Assembly (NCBI RefSeq): GCF_026625645.1
Contig: NZ_CP113056.1
Location: 3,757,001 to 3,821,000, forward strand
Origin: Ancylobacter sp. SL191
GTDB taxonomy: Bacteria; Pseudomonadota; Alphaproteobacteria; Rhizobiales; Xanthobacteraceae
Direction: 5' to 3'
Length of the DNA stretch: 64,000 bases
Positions 38,558-47,570 of this stretch are shown here, piece after piece. The translations under genes were made by a program, and so were the position numbers. Position 1 is the first letter of the stretch; the number at the start of each line of letters is the position of its first letter. Under the pieces are notes generated by a model that saw only the letters and a program-made list of their open reading frames with translations, was not told where the DNA came from and searched no databases.

Positions 38558-39295
38558 TCAGTGCGAGACGCGACGGCGGCGGCGCTGCACCATGTTGAGC
38601 GCCTCGATGCCGGCCGAGAACGCCATGGCGGCGTAGATGTAGCCCTTGGGCACATGCGCGCCGAAGCCCTCCGCAATCAGCGTCGTGCCGATCAGCAGCA
38701 GGAAGCCCAGAGCCAGCATGATGATGGACGGGTTGTGGTTGATGAAGTTGGCGAGCGGGCCGGCCGCCAGCAGCATGGTCATCACCGCGAACACCACCGC
38801 GATCACCATGATCGGGATGTGATCGGTCATGCCGACAGCGGTGATGATGCTGTCCACCGAGAAGACGAGGTCGAGGATCAGGATCTGCACGATCGCCGCG
38901 CTGAAGCTCACCTTGATGAGTTCGCCGGTGGCGTCCTGCTGCTCCTCGTGCGGCGCCATGGTGTGGTGGATTTCCTTGGTCGCCTTCCACACCAGGAACA
39001 GGCCGCCGGCGATGAGAATCATGTCGCGCCAGGAGAAGGCCTTGCCGAAGACCGTGAATACCGGTTCGACCAGCTGGACGATGAACGCCACCGTGCTGAG
39101 CAGCCCGAGGCGCATGACCAGCGCGAGGCCGATGCCGATCTTGCGCGCGCGGGGACGGATGTCCTCCGGCAGCTTGTTGGTGAGAATCGAGATGAAGAGG
39201 AGGTTGTCGATACCGAGCACCACCTCCATGGCGATCAGCGTGATAAGCGCCGCCCAGGCTGCCGGGCTCGCTGCGAGTTCAAGCAAATATTCCAC
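38558..39295 (-). CDS. TerC family integral membrane protein
   Basis: The 245-residue protein has about seven membrane segments and the TerC/YoaE signatures with buried aspartates, [16 protein letters not shown] and [16 protein letters not shown]. Relatives act in metal (Mn) export linked to secretion and in tellurium resistance. The GTG at 39295 has GGGGAG 7 bases upstream; an ATG 22 codons further upstream is unlikely. Confidence 0.88.
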   Translation of the reverse strand: MEYLLELAASPAAWAALITLIAMEVVLGIDNLLFISILTNKLPEDIRPRARKIGIGLALVMRLGLLSTVAFIVQLVEPVFTVFGKAFSWRDMILIAGGLFLVWKATKEIHHTMAPHEEQQDATGELIKVSFSAAIVQILILDLVFSVDSIITAVGMTDHIPIMVIAVVFAVMTMLLAAGPLANFINHNPSIIMLALGFLLLIGTTLIAEGFGAHVPKGYIYAAMAFSAGIEALNMVQRRRRRVSH

Positions 39296-39756
39296 GGAAT
39301 CACTCCCCGAGCATGGATAGACGCGGCAGGGCCGCGCAGCCGCACAAGCCGCGCTGCGCAACGCGGCGGCGGTTTTGAAGGTCGATCAACAGATGGCGAA
39401 AGGGCAAGAGAGGACACGTTCCAGCCAGCACGATATCGGAAGCGATCCGACATCACGCGATTGCTAGCTAAGCGTCGCGTCAGAGGGGCCCGGATCAACG
39501 GGTAGGACAAGACTAGGGGAGAGGGCGCGGATTGGCAGCGCCCGCGCACTTGACAGATTGTCGCACCCCTCCCGCTGCGGCCTGCAAGGCGCTGCGGCAG
39601 GTTGCAGGAAGGCGACATGCCCGTTGCGCGGGCACGACATGCTCGAAAGCCGTCCACACCCCCGCTTCCGCGACGCGCGGGGCCGTGTCATCGTCCGTTC
39701 ATCGCCCCCTACTAGAGCGAACGCAGTTTTGCCCCTGGGGGCTTAGGGAGGTACTG
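39296..39756. other. 460-base divergent gap, terC to the ABC transporter
   Basis: No gene found. A TTGACA occurs on the plus strand at 39550-39555 but no fitting -10 box follows at 17 bases. On the minus strand the terC leader is long (over 200 bases possible) but does not match the yybP-ykoY manganese riboswitch that precedes some terC genes. Confidence 0.45.
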
Positions 39757-40881
39757 ATGATCCGCTTTTCCCGCCGTGACATGATGAAGGCTGGCGCCTT
39801 CGCGCTGGCCGCCCCGGCCGTGCTGCGCGCCCACGACGCCCTCGCCACCTCCGGCTCCGTCACCGTCTATGCCTGGGGCGATTATTTCGACAAGAACCAG
39901 CTCCTCGCCGACTTCACCAACGCCACCGGCGTCAAGGTGAACCTCTCGACCTACGGCTCGAACGAGGAATGCGAGAACAAGCTGCGCGCCGCCGGCGGCA
40001 AGGGCTTCGACATCATCTTTCCGTCGGTCGACACCGGCCCGAACTACTACAAGGACAACCTGCTCCAGCCGATCGACGAGGCGAAGTTCAAGGCGGCGCA
40101 GGTCGTCCCCTCGATCTACCGCAACTCGCTGACTCTGGGCGCGGCCTATCGCGGCAAGCGCTACCTCGTGCCGTTCGACTGGGGCACCGAGGGCGTGACC
40201 TGGGATTCGAGCAAGTTCGACAAGAAGTCGGGCGAGATCTCCTATGGCGACATGTGGCTGGCCGGCTTCCCCAAGCAGACCGCCATCCGCCAGAAGTCGG
40301 TGTTCAACGGCGTCGCCCTCTATCTCGACGCCACCGGCGAGCTGAAGTCCGACCGTGGCCTCGATCTCTACAAGTCCGAGGCCGAATCGCGCCGCGTGTT
40401 CGAGGGCGTGCTGAAGTACATCGTCGCCCATAAGGGCAATATCGGCGCCTACTGGAACAACGCGACGGAAGCCACCGCTGCCTTCACCGACGCGGGCTGC
40501 ACCATCGGCCAGACCTGGGACACCACCGGCATCCTGCTCCACCGCAACACCGACAAGAAGTGGCGCTATGGCATGCCCAAGGAAGGCGGCCTCGCCTGGA
40601 CCGACACGTTCGGCATCCCGGCCGGCGCGGCCAATGTCGAGCAGGCCTATGCGCTCCTGAACTTCCTCTACCAGCCGGAAATCGGCGCCAAGTTCGCCAA
40701 CACCACCGGCTATAACAGCGCGGCGGTCGGCGCCGACCAGTTCCTCTCGGAAGACGCCCGCGCGGCCTTCCAGGCGGCGTACCCGGCCGGCACCATCGAC
40801 AACCTGTTCTGGTGGCCGATGCAGACCGACTTCTACGCCAAGCTCCGCGCCGAATATGTCGAGAAGCTGACCAACAGCTGA
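39757..40881 (+). CDS. Polyamine-type ABC transporter substrate-binding protein (Tat-exported)
   Basis: The 374-residue periplasmic binding protein has a twin-arginine signal (SRRDMMKAGAFALAAPAVL) and a PotD/PotF-type fold: SGSVTVYAWGDYFDKNQLL, FDIIFPSVDTGPNYYKDNLL, KRYLVPFDWGTEGVTWDSS. GGGAGGT precedes the ATG. It begins a four-gene cluster with ATPase and two permeases. Polyamine uptake is inferred from family; the exact ligand is unproven. Confidence 0.88.
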   Translation: MIRFSRRDMMKAGAFALAAPAVLRAHDALATSGSVTVYAWGDYFDKNQLLADFTNATGVKVNLSTYGSNEECENKLRAAGGKGFDIIFPSVDTGPNYYKDNLLQPIDEAKFKAAQVVPSIYRNSLTLGAAYRGKRYLVPFDWGTEGVTWDSSKFDKKSGEISYGDMWLAGFPKQTAIRQKSVFNGVALYLDATGELKSDRGLDLYKSEAESRRVFEGVLKYIVAHKGNIGAYWNNATEATAAFTDAGCTIGQTWDTTGILLHRNTDKKWRYGMPKEGGLAWTDTFGIPAGAANVEQAYALLNFLYQPEIGAKFANTTGYNSAAVGADQFLSEDARAAFQAAYPAGTIDNLFWWPMQTDFYAKLRAEYVEKLTNS

Positions 40882-40921
40882 TCGGGCGTGCCGGGCCACG
40901 GCGGCCCGCCATTACCTCACC

Positions 40922-41010
40922 ACGTCATCCCCGGGCCCGTCCCGGGGATCCCCGCCCGCGCCTCGCGGGTAGCGGATGGCCGGGCCGAGCCCGGCCATAA
41001 CCGCCCACAT
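40922..41010. repeat. Dispersed-repeat-like palindromic element
   Basis: Two adjacent strong hairpins: CCCCGGG-CCCGTCCCGGGG near 40939-40957 and ATGGCCGGGC...GCCCGGCCAT near 40976-40999, spaced by a C-rich stretch. It resembles the REP-like elements scattered in Hyphomicrobiales genomes. It lies inside the ABC operon between the binding protein and ATPase. Confidence 0.5.
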
Positions 41011-41028
41011 CATGGCTGATGGTCTCCC

Positions 41029-42105
41029 ATGCGCGGCAAGGACGTTCGTCTCGACCAGGTCTCGATCCGCTTCGGCGAGGCCACCGCCGTGAAGCCGACG
41101 GATCTTTCCATCCAGGCCGGCGAGTTCTTCTCCATCCTCGGCCCGTCCGGCTGCGGCAAGACCACCATCCTGCGCACCATTTCCGGCTTCATCGAGCCGA
41201 CCGCCGGGCGCGTGCTGATCGGCGGCGAGGATATGGCGGGCAAGGGCCCCAATGAGCGGCCCACCGCGCTGATCTTCCAGAATCTCGCGCTCTTCCCGCT
41301 GATGAGCGTCGCCGAGAATGTCGCCTTCGGGCTGGAGGCGCGCGGCGTCGCCAAGGCCGAGCGGCTGCGCCGGGCGCAGGAGCTGCTCGAACTCGTGGCG
41401 CTCAGCGGCTATGGCGACAAGAAGCCGTCCGACCTCTCCGGCGGCCAGCGCCAGCGGGTGGCGATCGCCCGCGCGCTCGCGGTGGAGCCCTCCGTGCTGC
41501 TGCTCGACGAGCCGCTCTCCGCGCTCGACCTCAAGCTGCGCCAGCACATGCGCACCGAATTGCGCGCGATCCAGAAGCGCGTCGGCATCACCTTCATCTA
41601 CATCACCCACGATCAGGGCGAGGCGCTCGCCATGTCCGACCGCGTGGCGGTGATGAGCCGCGGCCAGCTGGAGCAGGTGGCCGATGCCGACACGCTCTAT
41701 GCCGACCCCGCGACGCCGTTCGTGGCCACCTTCGTCGGCGAGCAGAACGTGCTGCGCGGCACGGTGGCGACGCTGAGCGACGACATCGCCGCCGTCGACA
41801 CGCCGGTCGGCCGCCTCACCGGGCGCGTGAAGGGCCCGCTGAAGGTCGGCGATACCGCGCTGGTGATGGTGCGCCCCGAGCGCATCAGCCTCGACGGCAC
41901 CGGCGAGAACAAGGTCGCCGCCCGCCTCGCCGCGCGCAGCCTCGAAGGCCCGGCGGTGCATCTGCAATGCGCCGCCCCCGCCCACAACTTCACCGTCACC
42001 GTGCCGAACGGGCCGGATGTGCGGGCGCTGCCGGAAGAACTCACCCTCGCCTTCAGCCGGCAGGACACGCTGGTCTACCCGGAAGGGATCCTCGCCCATG
42101 GGTAG
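41029..42105 (+). CDS. Polyamine ABC transporter ATP-binding protein (PotA-like)
   Basis: The 358-residue ATPase has Walker A GPSGCGKTT (residues 39-47), signature DLSGGQRQRVAIARAL, Walker B LLLDEPLSALD and H-loop ITHDQGEALAMSDR, then a C-terminal TOBE domain (from about residue 285). It couples ATP hydrolysis to import. Its stop overlaps the next permease start by 8 bases. Confidence 0.93.
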   Translation: MRGKDVRLDQVSIRFGEATAVKPTDLSIQAGEFFSILGPSGCGKTTILRTISGFIEPTAGRVLIGGEDMAGKGPNERPTALIFQNLALFPLMSVAENVAFGLEARGVAKAERLRRAQELLELVALSGYGDKKPSDLSGGQRQRVAIARALAVEPSVLLLDEPLSALDLKLRQHMRTELRAIQKRVGITFIYITHDQGEALAMSDRVAVMSRGQLEQVADADTLYADPATPFVATFVGEQNVLRGTVATLSDDIAAVDTPVGRLTGRVKGPLKVGDTALVMVRPERISLDGTGENKVAARLAARSLEGPAVHLQCAAPAHNFTVTVPNGPDVRALPEELTLAFSRQDTLVYPEGILAHG

Positions 42106-43135
42106 CCTCGCGCGCGCCTATGGCCGCCCGCTGGCGGCGGTGATCGCCGGCATCACCCTGCTGTGGATCCTCGCGCTCATCCTCGTGCCGCTCGGCGCGA
42201 TGCTGGAGCAGTCGCTGTGGTGGCGCGATTCCAAGGGCGACGTGTCGCTGCAGATCGACCGGCTCTACAACGATATCTCCATCCTCCAGCTCGACCGCGC
42301 CAGCGCCACCGACGCCGCGCGGCAGGCCGAGCTCGACGCGAGCATGGCGCAGAAGCAGGCGGAAGCCACCGAGCTTGAAGCGCAGGAGAAGAACCCGCCC
42401 AAGACCTACGGGCTGGCCAATTTCACTCGCATGAGCGGGCTGCACTTCTACATCTTCGTGCGCACCATTCTCTATGCGCTCATGGTGACGGCGCTGGCGC
42501 TGGTCGTCTGCTACCCCGTCGCCTATGTGGTGGCGCTGGCGAGCGGGCCGCGCAAGGCGATCATCCTCACCGTCGCGCTCATCGTGCCCTATGCGATCAA
42601 CGAGCTGCTGCGGGTCTATGCCTGGCTGATGATCCTCGACTATCGCGGCGTCATCAACGGCGTGCTGGCCTGGATGGGCTTCATCAATCTGGATGCGCGC
42701 GAGTGGATTCCCTTCCTGGAGAACCCCTCCGCCGTCTTCCTGGCGATGATCTACACCTATGTGCTCTTCATGGTGTTCCCGATGGTGAACACGCTGGAGA
42801 CGCTGGACCGCAACCAGATCGAGGCGGCGCGCGATCTCGGCGCCTCGACGCTGCGCATCCACCGCCGGGTCATCATCCCGCACGCCAAGCCGGGCATCGC
42901 GGTGGGCTGCATCATGACCTTCATGCTGTCGGCCGGCTCCTATTCCGTGCCGGCGATCATGACGCGCGGCCAGGGCGGCGATTGGTTCAGCCAGCTTGTC
43001 TACCGGCAGTTCTACGAGAGCAATAACTGGAACATGGGCTCGGCCTATGCGGTCTCGCTGCTCGTGGTCTGCACCGCCTTCATCCTGCTGATGATGCGCC
43101 TGTTCGGCGTCGGGCTGAGGGACATCGCGAAATGA
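42098..43135 (+). CDS. Polyamine ABC transporter permease, PotB-like
   Basis: The 345-residue permease has 6 likely membrane segments and the EAA loop EAARDLGASTLRIHRRVIIPHAKP that contacts the ATPase. Between the first membrane segment and the rest is a soluble stretch of about 60 charged residues (about 45-105) with heptad-like spacing (DRLYNDISILQLDRASATDA), unusual for a PotB. It overlaps the ATPase stop by 8 bases. Confidence 0.9.
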   Translation: MGSLARAYGRPLAAVIAGITLLWILALILVPLGAMLEQSLWWRDSKGDVSLQIDRLYNDISILQLDRASATDAARQAELDASMAQKQAEATELEAQEKNPPKTYGLANFTRMSGLHFYIFVRTILYALMVTALALVVCYPVAYVVALASGPRKAIILTVALIVPYAINELLRVYAWLMILDYRGVINGVLAWMGFINLDAREWIPFLENPSAVFLAMIYTYVLFMVFPMVNTLETLDRNQIEAARDLGASTLRIHRRVIIPHAKPGIAVGCIMTFMLSAGSYSVPAIMTRGQGGDWFSQLVYRQFYESNNWNMGSAYAVSLLVVCTAFILLMMRLFGVGLRDIAK

Positions 43136-43185
43136 GGATGTCCCGCGTGTCCCGTCCTCCTGTCGACATCCATGCCATGTGCCCT

Positions 43186-43310
43186 TCCCTCTCCCCGTCG
43201 GGGAGAGGTGGCCCGCGAAGCGGGTCGGAGAGGGGCATTCGCGATTGCGGAGCCTCAAGCGCCCTCACCCCACCCCTCTCCCCGCCGGGGAGAGGAAGCC
43301 TTGGCGCGCA
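43186..43310. repeat. Second dispersed-repeat-like element within the ABC operon
   Basis: CTCTCCCC-GTC-GGGGAGAG (43191-43208) and a second CCTCTCCCC-GCC-GGGGAGAGG (near 43280-43300) are palindromes separated by a CGCGAAGCGGGTCGGAGAGGGG segment. This recurring palindrome type is common in intergenic DNA of this group. It lies between the two permease genes. Confidence 0.55.
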
Positions 43311-43331
43311 CCGTCTCACGGGAGTCACCCC

Positions 43332-44129
43332 ATGAGCACCTCGACCGAGAGCGCCGGCGCGCGGCTGGTGCTGAACATCTATATCGGCCTGTTCGTGCTC
43401 TATCTCTTCCTGCCGCTGGCGGTGATGTCGGCGGCGGCGTTTAATTCCTTCGACTACCCCTCGGTCACGCAATGGCGCGGCTTTACGCTGCACTGGTTCG
43501 TGGCGCTTGCCGATGACCAGCGCCTGCTGCAGGGCCTCGTCAATTCCGTGCTGGTGGCGCTCGGCGTCATCGTGGTGTCGATCCCGGCCGGGCTGTCGGG
43601 GGCGCTGATCCTGACCCGGCTCGGCCAGCGCTCGGGCACCTTCCTCTATTCGGTGCTGGTCTCGCCGGTGCTGACGCCGGGCATCATCCTCGGCATTTCC
43701 AGCCTCATCTTCTGGCGCGAATTCGGCGTGCCGGGCGGTCTGTTCGTGGCGGTGATGGCGCAGTCGAGCTTCATCGCCTCCTACGCCATGCTGCTGTTCC
43801 TCGCCCGGCTGCAGCGGCAGGACCGCACGCTGGAGGAGGCCGCGCTCGATCTCGGCGCCAGCCACCCCCTGGTGTTCCGCCGCATCACCCTGCCCTTCCT
43901 CGCGCCGACCTGCTTCACCGCCGCGGTGGTCGCCTTCCTGCAGTCCTTCGAGAACTACAACACCACCGTCTTCGCCATTGGCGGCGAGTGGACGCTGGTG
44001 ACCGAGATCGCCTCGCGCCTGCGCTTCGGCCTGTCCCCCGTCATCAATGTGGTGGGCGTGATCTTCGTCGCCCTGACCTTGATCGCCGCCATCAGCTATG
44101 TCGTCCTGAAGGGCAAGCCGTCCCGCTGA
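43332..44129 (+). CDS. Polyamine ABC transporter permease, PotC-like
   Basis: The 265-residue permease has six membrane segments and the EAA loop EEAALDLGASHPLVFRRITLPFLAP. It pairs with the PotB-like permease to form the channel. The start at 43332 has GGGAG upstream. It is separated from the first permease by about 196 bases of repeat-like DNA. Confidence 0.92.
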   Translation: MSTSTESAGARLVLNIYIGLFVLYLFLPLAVMSAAAFNSFDYPSVTQWRGFTLHWFVALADDQRLLQGLVNSVLVALGVIVVSIPAGLSGALILTRLGQRSGTFLYSVLVSPVLTPGIILGISSLIFWREFGVPGGLFVAVMAQSSFIASYAMLLFLARLQRQDRTLEEAALDLGASHPLVFRRITLPFLAPTCFTAAVVAFLQSFENYNTTVFAIGGEWTLVTEIASRLRFGLSPVINVVGVIFVALTLIAAISYVVLKGKPSR

Positions 44130-44158
44130 GACTGGCGAGTCGGGTCGGGGGAGAGCCT

Positions 44159-44746
44159 ATGCGTCACGCAGTTGTGGCGGCGGTCATGCTGTTGGCCGTG
44201 AGCGGAGCACCGGCGCTTGCCGGCAGCACCACCATTGGCGGCACGGTGACCACCGAGCGAGCGCCCGATGATTTCAACGCGACGAAATCGACGGACTGGG
44301 AGGCCAACATCTCCCACACCTTCGACAATCACGTCATCATCGCCGGTAGCGTCAAATATTACGATACGGCGCACAGCACGAGTTCAAAGACCAACGTGCA
44401 GGGCGCCATCGGCTATACGCACGATTTTGGCGGTTTCGCGCTGACCGGCATGGCGGGTGTCGGCCAGCACTTCATCAATGCGGATGAGGATAGCAGCTTC
44501 CCCTATTATTATTTCAGCGTGGCGGCCGACATAAAGATCACCGAAACGATCAGCTGGACCGCGGCGCGGCTGCGCTACCGCAATGCCTTCGACACCGCGA
44601 ACAATTACGACACGCCGGAGGTCGCCACCGGCATCAACGTCAAGCTCGACGACCACAACTCGCTTAGCTTCTTCGTCGAGCGCGACTGGACCGATGGCGA
44701 GGCGTCCTATAACGGCCTCGAACTCGGCTTCAAGCACCGCTTCTGA
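44159..44746 (+). CDS. Exported barrel-like protein (unknown)
   Basis: The 195-residue protein has a signal peptide (MRHAVVAAVMLLAVSGAPALA) and an alternating hydrophobic/polar pattern with many aromatic residues and a C-terminal Phe (GLELGFKHRF), as in small outer-membrane beta-barrels. I recognise no family. It is 29 bases after the PotC-like gene and may be co-transcribed. Confidence 0.6.
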   Translation: MRHAVVAAVMLLAVSGAPALAGSTTIGGTVTTERAPDDFNATKSTDWEANISHTFDNHVIIAGSVKYYDTAHSTSSKTNVQGAIGYTHDFGGFALTGMAGVGQHFINADEDSSFPYYYFSVAADIKITETISWTAARLRYRNAFDTANNYDTPEVATGINVKLDDHNSLSFFVERDWTDGEASYNGLELGFKHRF

Positions 44747-44873
44747 GCCAGGCTCTCACCCGAACGTGATGCCCCCCGTGATTGCCGGCTGCGGCGGCGC
44801 GACTAGCTTGCTGCCGCGATCCAAAGCGCGATCCGATGCGTTTCAGACGGGTCTTCCATCAACGGAGTCTGCG

Positions 44874-45866
44874 ATGACGATCATGTCCCGCCGCCAGGCG
44901 CTGGCCGGTGCCGCGAGCCTGCCGGTGCTCTCCGCCGCCCTGCCCCTGCTCGCCGCGAGCACGGCCCCGGCGGCCGCCCAGACCACCACGGGCCAGCAGG
45001 TGCCCGGCCTCTACCGCTACAAGATCGGCGACATCGAGGTGACCGCGGTCAATGACGGCGTGCGCTCCTTCCCGCTGCCGGACGGCTTCGTGAAGAACGC
45101 CTCGCGCGACGAGGTGAACAAGGCGCTGGAGGCCTCCTTCCAGCCGAAGGATCGCATGAGCATCCAGTTCAACCCGCTGCTCATCAATAATGGCGGCAAG
45201 CTCACGCTGATCGATACCGGCAACGGCCCGCAATCCGGCAATGCCACGGTCGGGCGGCTGACCGCCAATCTCGGCTGGGCCGGGGTGAAGCCCTCGGACA
45301 TCAACACCGTGGTGATCTCGCATTTCCACGGCGATCACATTAACGGCCTGCGCGCCACGGATGGCGCCCTCGCCTTCCCCAATGCCGAGGTGCTGGTGCC
45401 CGCCGCCGAGTGGAAGTTCTGGATGGACGAGGGCGAGATGAGCCGCGCTCCCGAAGGCCTCAAGGCCAATTTCCAGAACGTCCGCCGCGTCTTCAAGGAC
45501 ATCGAGAGCCGCGTGAAGCCCTATGAGTGGGACAAGGAGGTCGTCCCCGGCCTCACTTCGGTGAACGCCGCCGGTCACACGCCGGGCCATACCGCCTATG
45601 TGCTCGCCTCCGGCGACGGCAAGCTGTTCATCCAGTCCGACACCACCAACACGCCGATGCTGTTCGCCCGCAATCCCGAGTGGCAGGTGCAGTTCGACAT
45701 GGACGGCGCCAAGGCGGTGGAGACGCGCAAGCGCATCTACGACATGGTGGCGGCCGAGCGGCTCCAGCTCACCGGCTACCACTACCCGTTCCCGGCGACC
45801 GGCTTCATCGAGAAGGACGGCGCCGGCTACCGCGTCGTGCCGGCGATCTGGCAGCCGGTGCTTTAA
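44874..45866 (+). CDS. Exported MBL-fold metallo-hydrolase
   Basis: The 330-residue protein has a twin-arginine-type signal (SRRQALAGAASLPVLS) and a metallo-beta-lactamase fold with zinc motif SHFHGDHINGL (about residues 149-159), a later histidine in AAGHTPGHTAYVL and HYPFPATGF. It resembles the group of exported hydrolases with AhpD/quorum-type lactonases and related enzymes; the substrate is unknown. Confidence 0.87.
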   Translation: MTIMSRRQALAGAASLPVLSAALPLLAASTAPAAAQTTTGQQVPGLYRYKIGDIEVTAVNDGVRSFPLPDGFVKNASRDEVNKALEASFQPKDRMSIQFNPLLINNGGKLTLIDTGNGPQSGNATVGRLTANLGWAGVKPSDINTVVISHFHGDHINGLRATDGALAFPNAEVLVPAAEWKFWMDEGEMSRAPEGLKANFQNVRRVFKDIESRVKPYEWDKEVVPGLTSVNAAGHTPGHTAYVLASGDGKLFIQSDTTNTPMLFARNPEWQVQFDMDGAKAVETRKRIYDMVAAERLQLTGYHYPFPATGFIEKDGAGYRVVPAIWQPVL

Positions 45867-45897
45867 GCCCGGCGTGGCAATGCACTGACATGACGGC

Positions 45898-45926
45898 ACG
45901 GGGATGAGGCTAGGCCTCATCCCCGT
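45898..45926 (+). terminator. Terminator after the MBL-fold gene
   Basis: A perfect 13-bp stem ACGGGGATGAGGC/GCCTCATCCCCGT with a TAG loop is followed by CTTTCGTTTC. It lies 31 bases past the MBL stop. Its right arm and loop seed the tandem repeat described next. Confidence 0.8.
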
Positions 45927-46099
45927 CTTTCGTTTCAGAGCGGATGAGGCTAGGCCTCGCCCCCGTTTCCGTTTCAGAGCGGATGAGGCTAGGCCTCGCT
46001 GCCGTTTTCGTTTCAGAGCGGGTGAGGCAATGCCTCGCCCCCGTCTTTCATTCTGGAGCGGGCGCGGCTATGTCTCGCCGCGACTTTCCTTGCACAGCG
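45903..46099 (+). repeat. 39-40 bp tandem repeat (about five units)
   Basis: Units at 45903-45942, 45943-45981, 45982-46020 and 46021-46060 share GATGAGGCTAGGCCTC with a CCCCGT-T-rich tail and TTTCAGAGCG end; a fifth, degraded unit ends near 46099. Each unit carries a GAGGC-TAG-GCCTC palindrome. The copies continue up to a few bases before the DUF3297 gene. Confidence 0.85.
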
Positions 46100-46108
46100 A
46101 GCCCCTTG

Positions 46109-46357
46109 ATGAGCGACACGCTTCCCGACCGCCTCTCCAGCGACCCGACCAGCCCCTATCACGACGAGGCCCTGCTCGCGCGTGGCGTCGGCATCCGTTT
46201 CAAGGGCGTCGAGAAGACCAATGTCGAGGAATACTGCGTCAGCGAAGGCTGGATCCGCGTCTCCGTCGGCAAGGCGCGCGACCGCGCCGGCAACCCGATG
46301 ACCGTGCTGCTCAAGGGCCCGGTCGAGCCTTATCTGCGCGAAGAGCCGCAGGAATAG
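46109..46357 (+). CDS. DUF3297 family protein
   Basis: The 82-residue protein matches DUF3297: MSDTLPDRLSSDPTSPYHDE, GVGIRFKGVEKTNVEEYCVS, KARDRAGNPMTVLLKGPVEPYL. The family is short, conserved in proteobacteria and uncharacterised. The start follows the tandem repeat directly; a longer in-frame reading through the repeat is open but implausible. Confidence 0.85.
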   Translation: MSDTLPDRLSSDPTSPYHDEALLARGVGIRFKGVEKTNVEEYCVSEGWIRVSVGKARDRAGNPMTVLLKGPVEPYLREEPQE

Positions 46358-46369
46358 ACCCGGCGCCGC

Positions 46370-46702
46370 TCAGCCCGCCGTCTCGGTGGTGATCCAGTCG
46401 AGATAATCGGGATCGCCATCGACGATGGCCATGACCACGACGGCCGGGACTTCATAGGGATGGCGGGCGCGCACCGCCTGCGTGACCGCGACGGACAGAT
46501 CCTCGCGGGTCTTGAAGATCATCACGGTTTCCTGCGCCTGCTCGATCTCGCCCTGCCAGCGATAGATCGACATCATGCCCGGCAATATGTTGACGCAGGC
46601 GGCCAATCCGTCCGCCACGATGGCCCGGCCGGCCGCTTCGGCCTCGACGGCGCTCGGCCAGGTCGTATAGATCATCACCGTGCCGTCCATCCGCGCCGTC
46701 AT
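46370..46702 (-). CDS. cutA: Divalent cation tolerance protein CutA
   Basis: The 110-residue CutA1 trimer subunit has [20 protein letters not shown] and [15 protein letters not shown], the family signature. Its role in metal tolerance is poorly defined. The ATG at 46702 is used; 46690 is possible. It ends 12 bases from the convergent DUF3297 gene and starts only 27 bases from the divergent nadK. Confidence 0.92.
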   Translation of the reverse strand: MTARMDGTVMIYTTWPSAVEAEAAGRAIVADGLAACVNILPGMMSIYRWQGEIEQAQETVMIFKTREDLSVAVTQAVRARHPYEVPAVVVMAIVDGDPDYLDWITTETAG

Positions 46703-46729
46703 CCTCACAACTCTTCCGGGCCGTCCCGC

Positions 46730-47545
46730 ATGAACGAAGTCGCCCGCCCCACGGATCCGAACGCGGAAGCTGACGCAGCGCAAGCCTATAACCGAATCGC
46801 CTTTGTCGCGAGCGAGGCGCCGGATGCGCAGCAGGCACGCGCCATGCTGGTGGCGCGGTATGGCGAGGAGCCGGTGGAGGATGCCGACATCGTGGTCGCC
46901 CTCGGCGGTGACGGCTTCATGCTGCAGACCCTGCACCGCTTCCGCGACAGCGGCATCCCGATTTACGGGATGAATCGCGGCTCGGTCGGCTTTCTGATGA
47001 ACAGCTTCCGGCAGGACGATCTGCCGACCCGCATCGCCGCCGCCCAGCGCGTCGTCATCCATCCGCTGATGATGGAGGCCACCGACGTAAATGGCCGGCT
47101 GCACCGGGCGCCCGCCATCAACGAGGTCTCGCTGATCCGCCAGTCCTATCAGGCATCCAAGCTGCGCATCGCCATCGACGGCAAGATGCGCATGGAAGAG
47201 CTGATCTGCGACGGCGTGCTGGTCGCCACCCCGGCGGGCTCGACCGCCTATAATCTGTCGGCGCAGGGGCCGATCCTGCCCATCGGCACGCCGCTTCTCG
47301 CGGTCACGCCGATCTCCGCCTTCCGCCCCCGCCGCTGGCGCGGCGCGCTGGTGCCGGACCGCGCGCGGGTCGACATCGCCGTGCTGGAATCGGAAAAGCG
47401 CCCGGTCAACGCCACCGCCGACCATTTCCAGGTGCTGAACGTGGTGGCGGTGCGGGCTAGGCTCGACCCGGCCTCGTCGATGACCATGCTTGTCGACCGC
47501 GACCACTCGATGGAAGAACGCATCCTGCGCGAGCAGTTCGGCTGA
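46730..47545 (+). CDS. nadK: NAD kinase
   Basis: The 271-residue kinase has the GGDG motif at residues 59-62 ([17 protein letters not shown]), [14 protein letters not shown] and [20 protein letters not shown]. It phosphorylates NAD to NADP in the cytoplasm. It is divergent from cutA with a 27-base gap, so promoters must overlap the opposite gene. Confidence 0.95.
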   Translation: MNEVARPTDPNAEADAAQAYNRIAFVASEAPDAQQARAMLVARYGEEPVEDADIVVALGGDGFMLQTLHRFRDSGIPIYGMNRGSVGFLMNSFRQDDLPTRIAAAQRVVIHPLMMEATDVNGRLHRAPAINEVSLIRQSYQASKLRIAIDGKMRMEELICDGVLVATPAGSTAYNLSAQGPILPIGTPLLAVTPISAFRPRRWRGALVPDRARVDIAVLESEKRPVNATADHFQVLNVVAVRARLDPASSMTMLVDRDHSMEERILREQFG

Positions 47546-47570
47546 TCGCGCAGCAAAGCGGCGCGCGGGA

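Noticed and set aside
39296..39530. Possible yybP-ykoY manganese riboswitch upstream of terC
   Set aside because: Apart from a GGGGAGTG at the ribosome site, the paired helices and conserved loops of the motif cannot be found in the leader.
39550..39583. TTGACA as promoter for the ABC transporter
   Set aside because: No AT-rich -10 box at 16-18 bases; the sequence there is GC-rich.
45903..46099. CRISPR-like array
   Set aside because: Units are directly adjacent, with no unique spacers; no cas genes are near.
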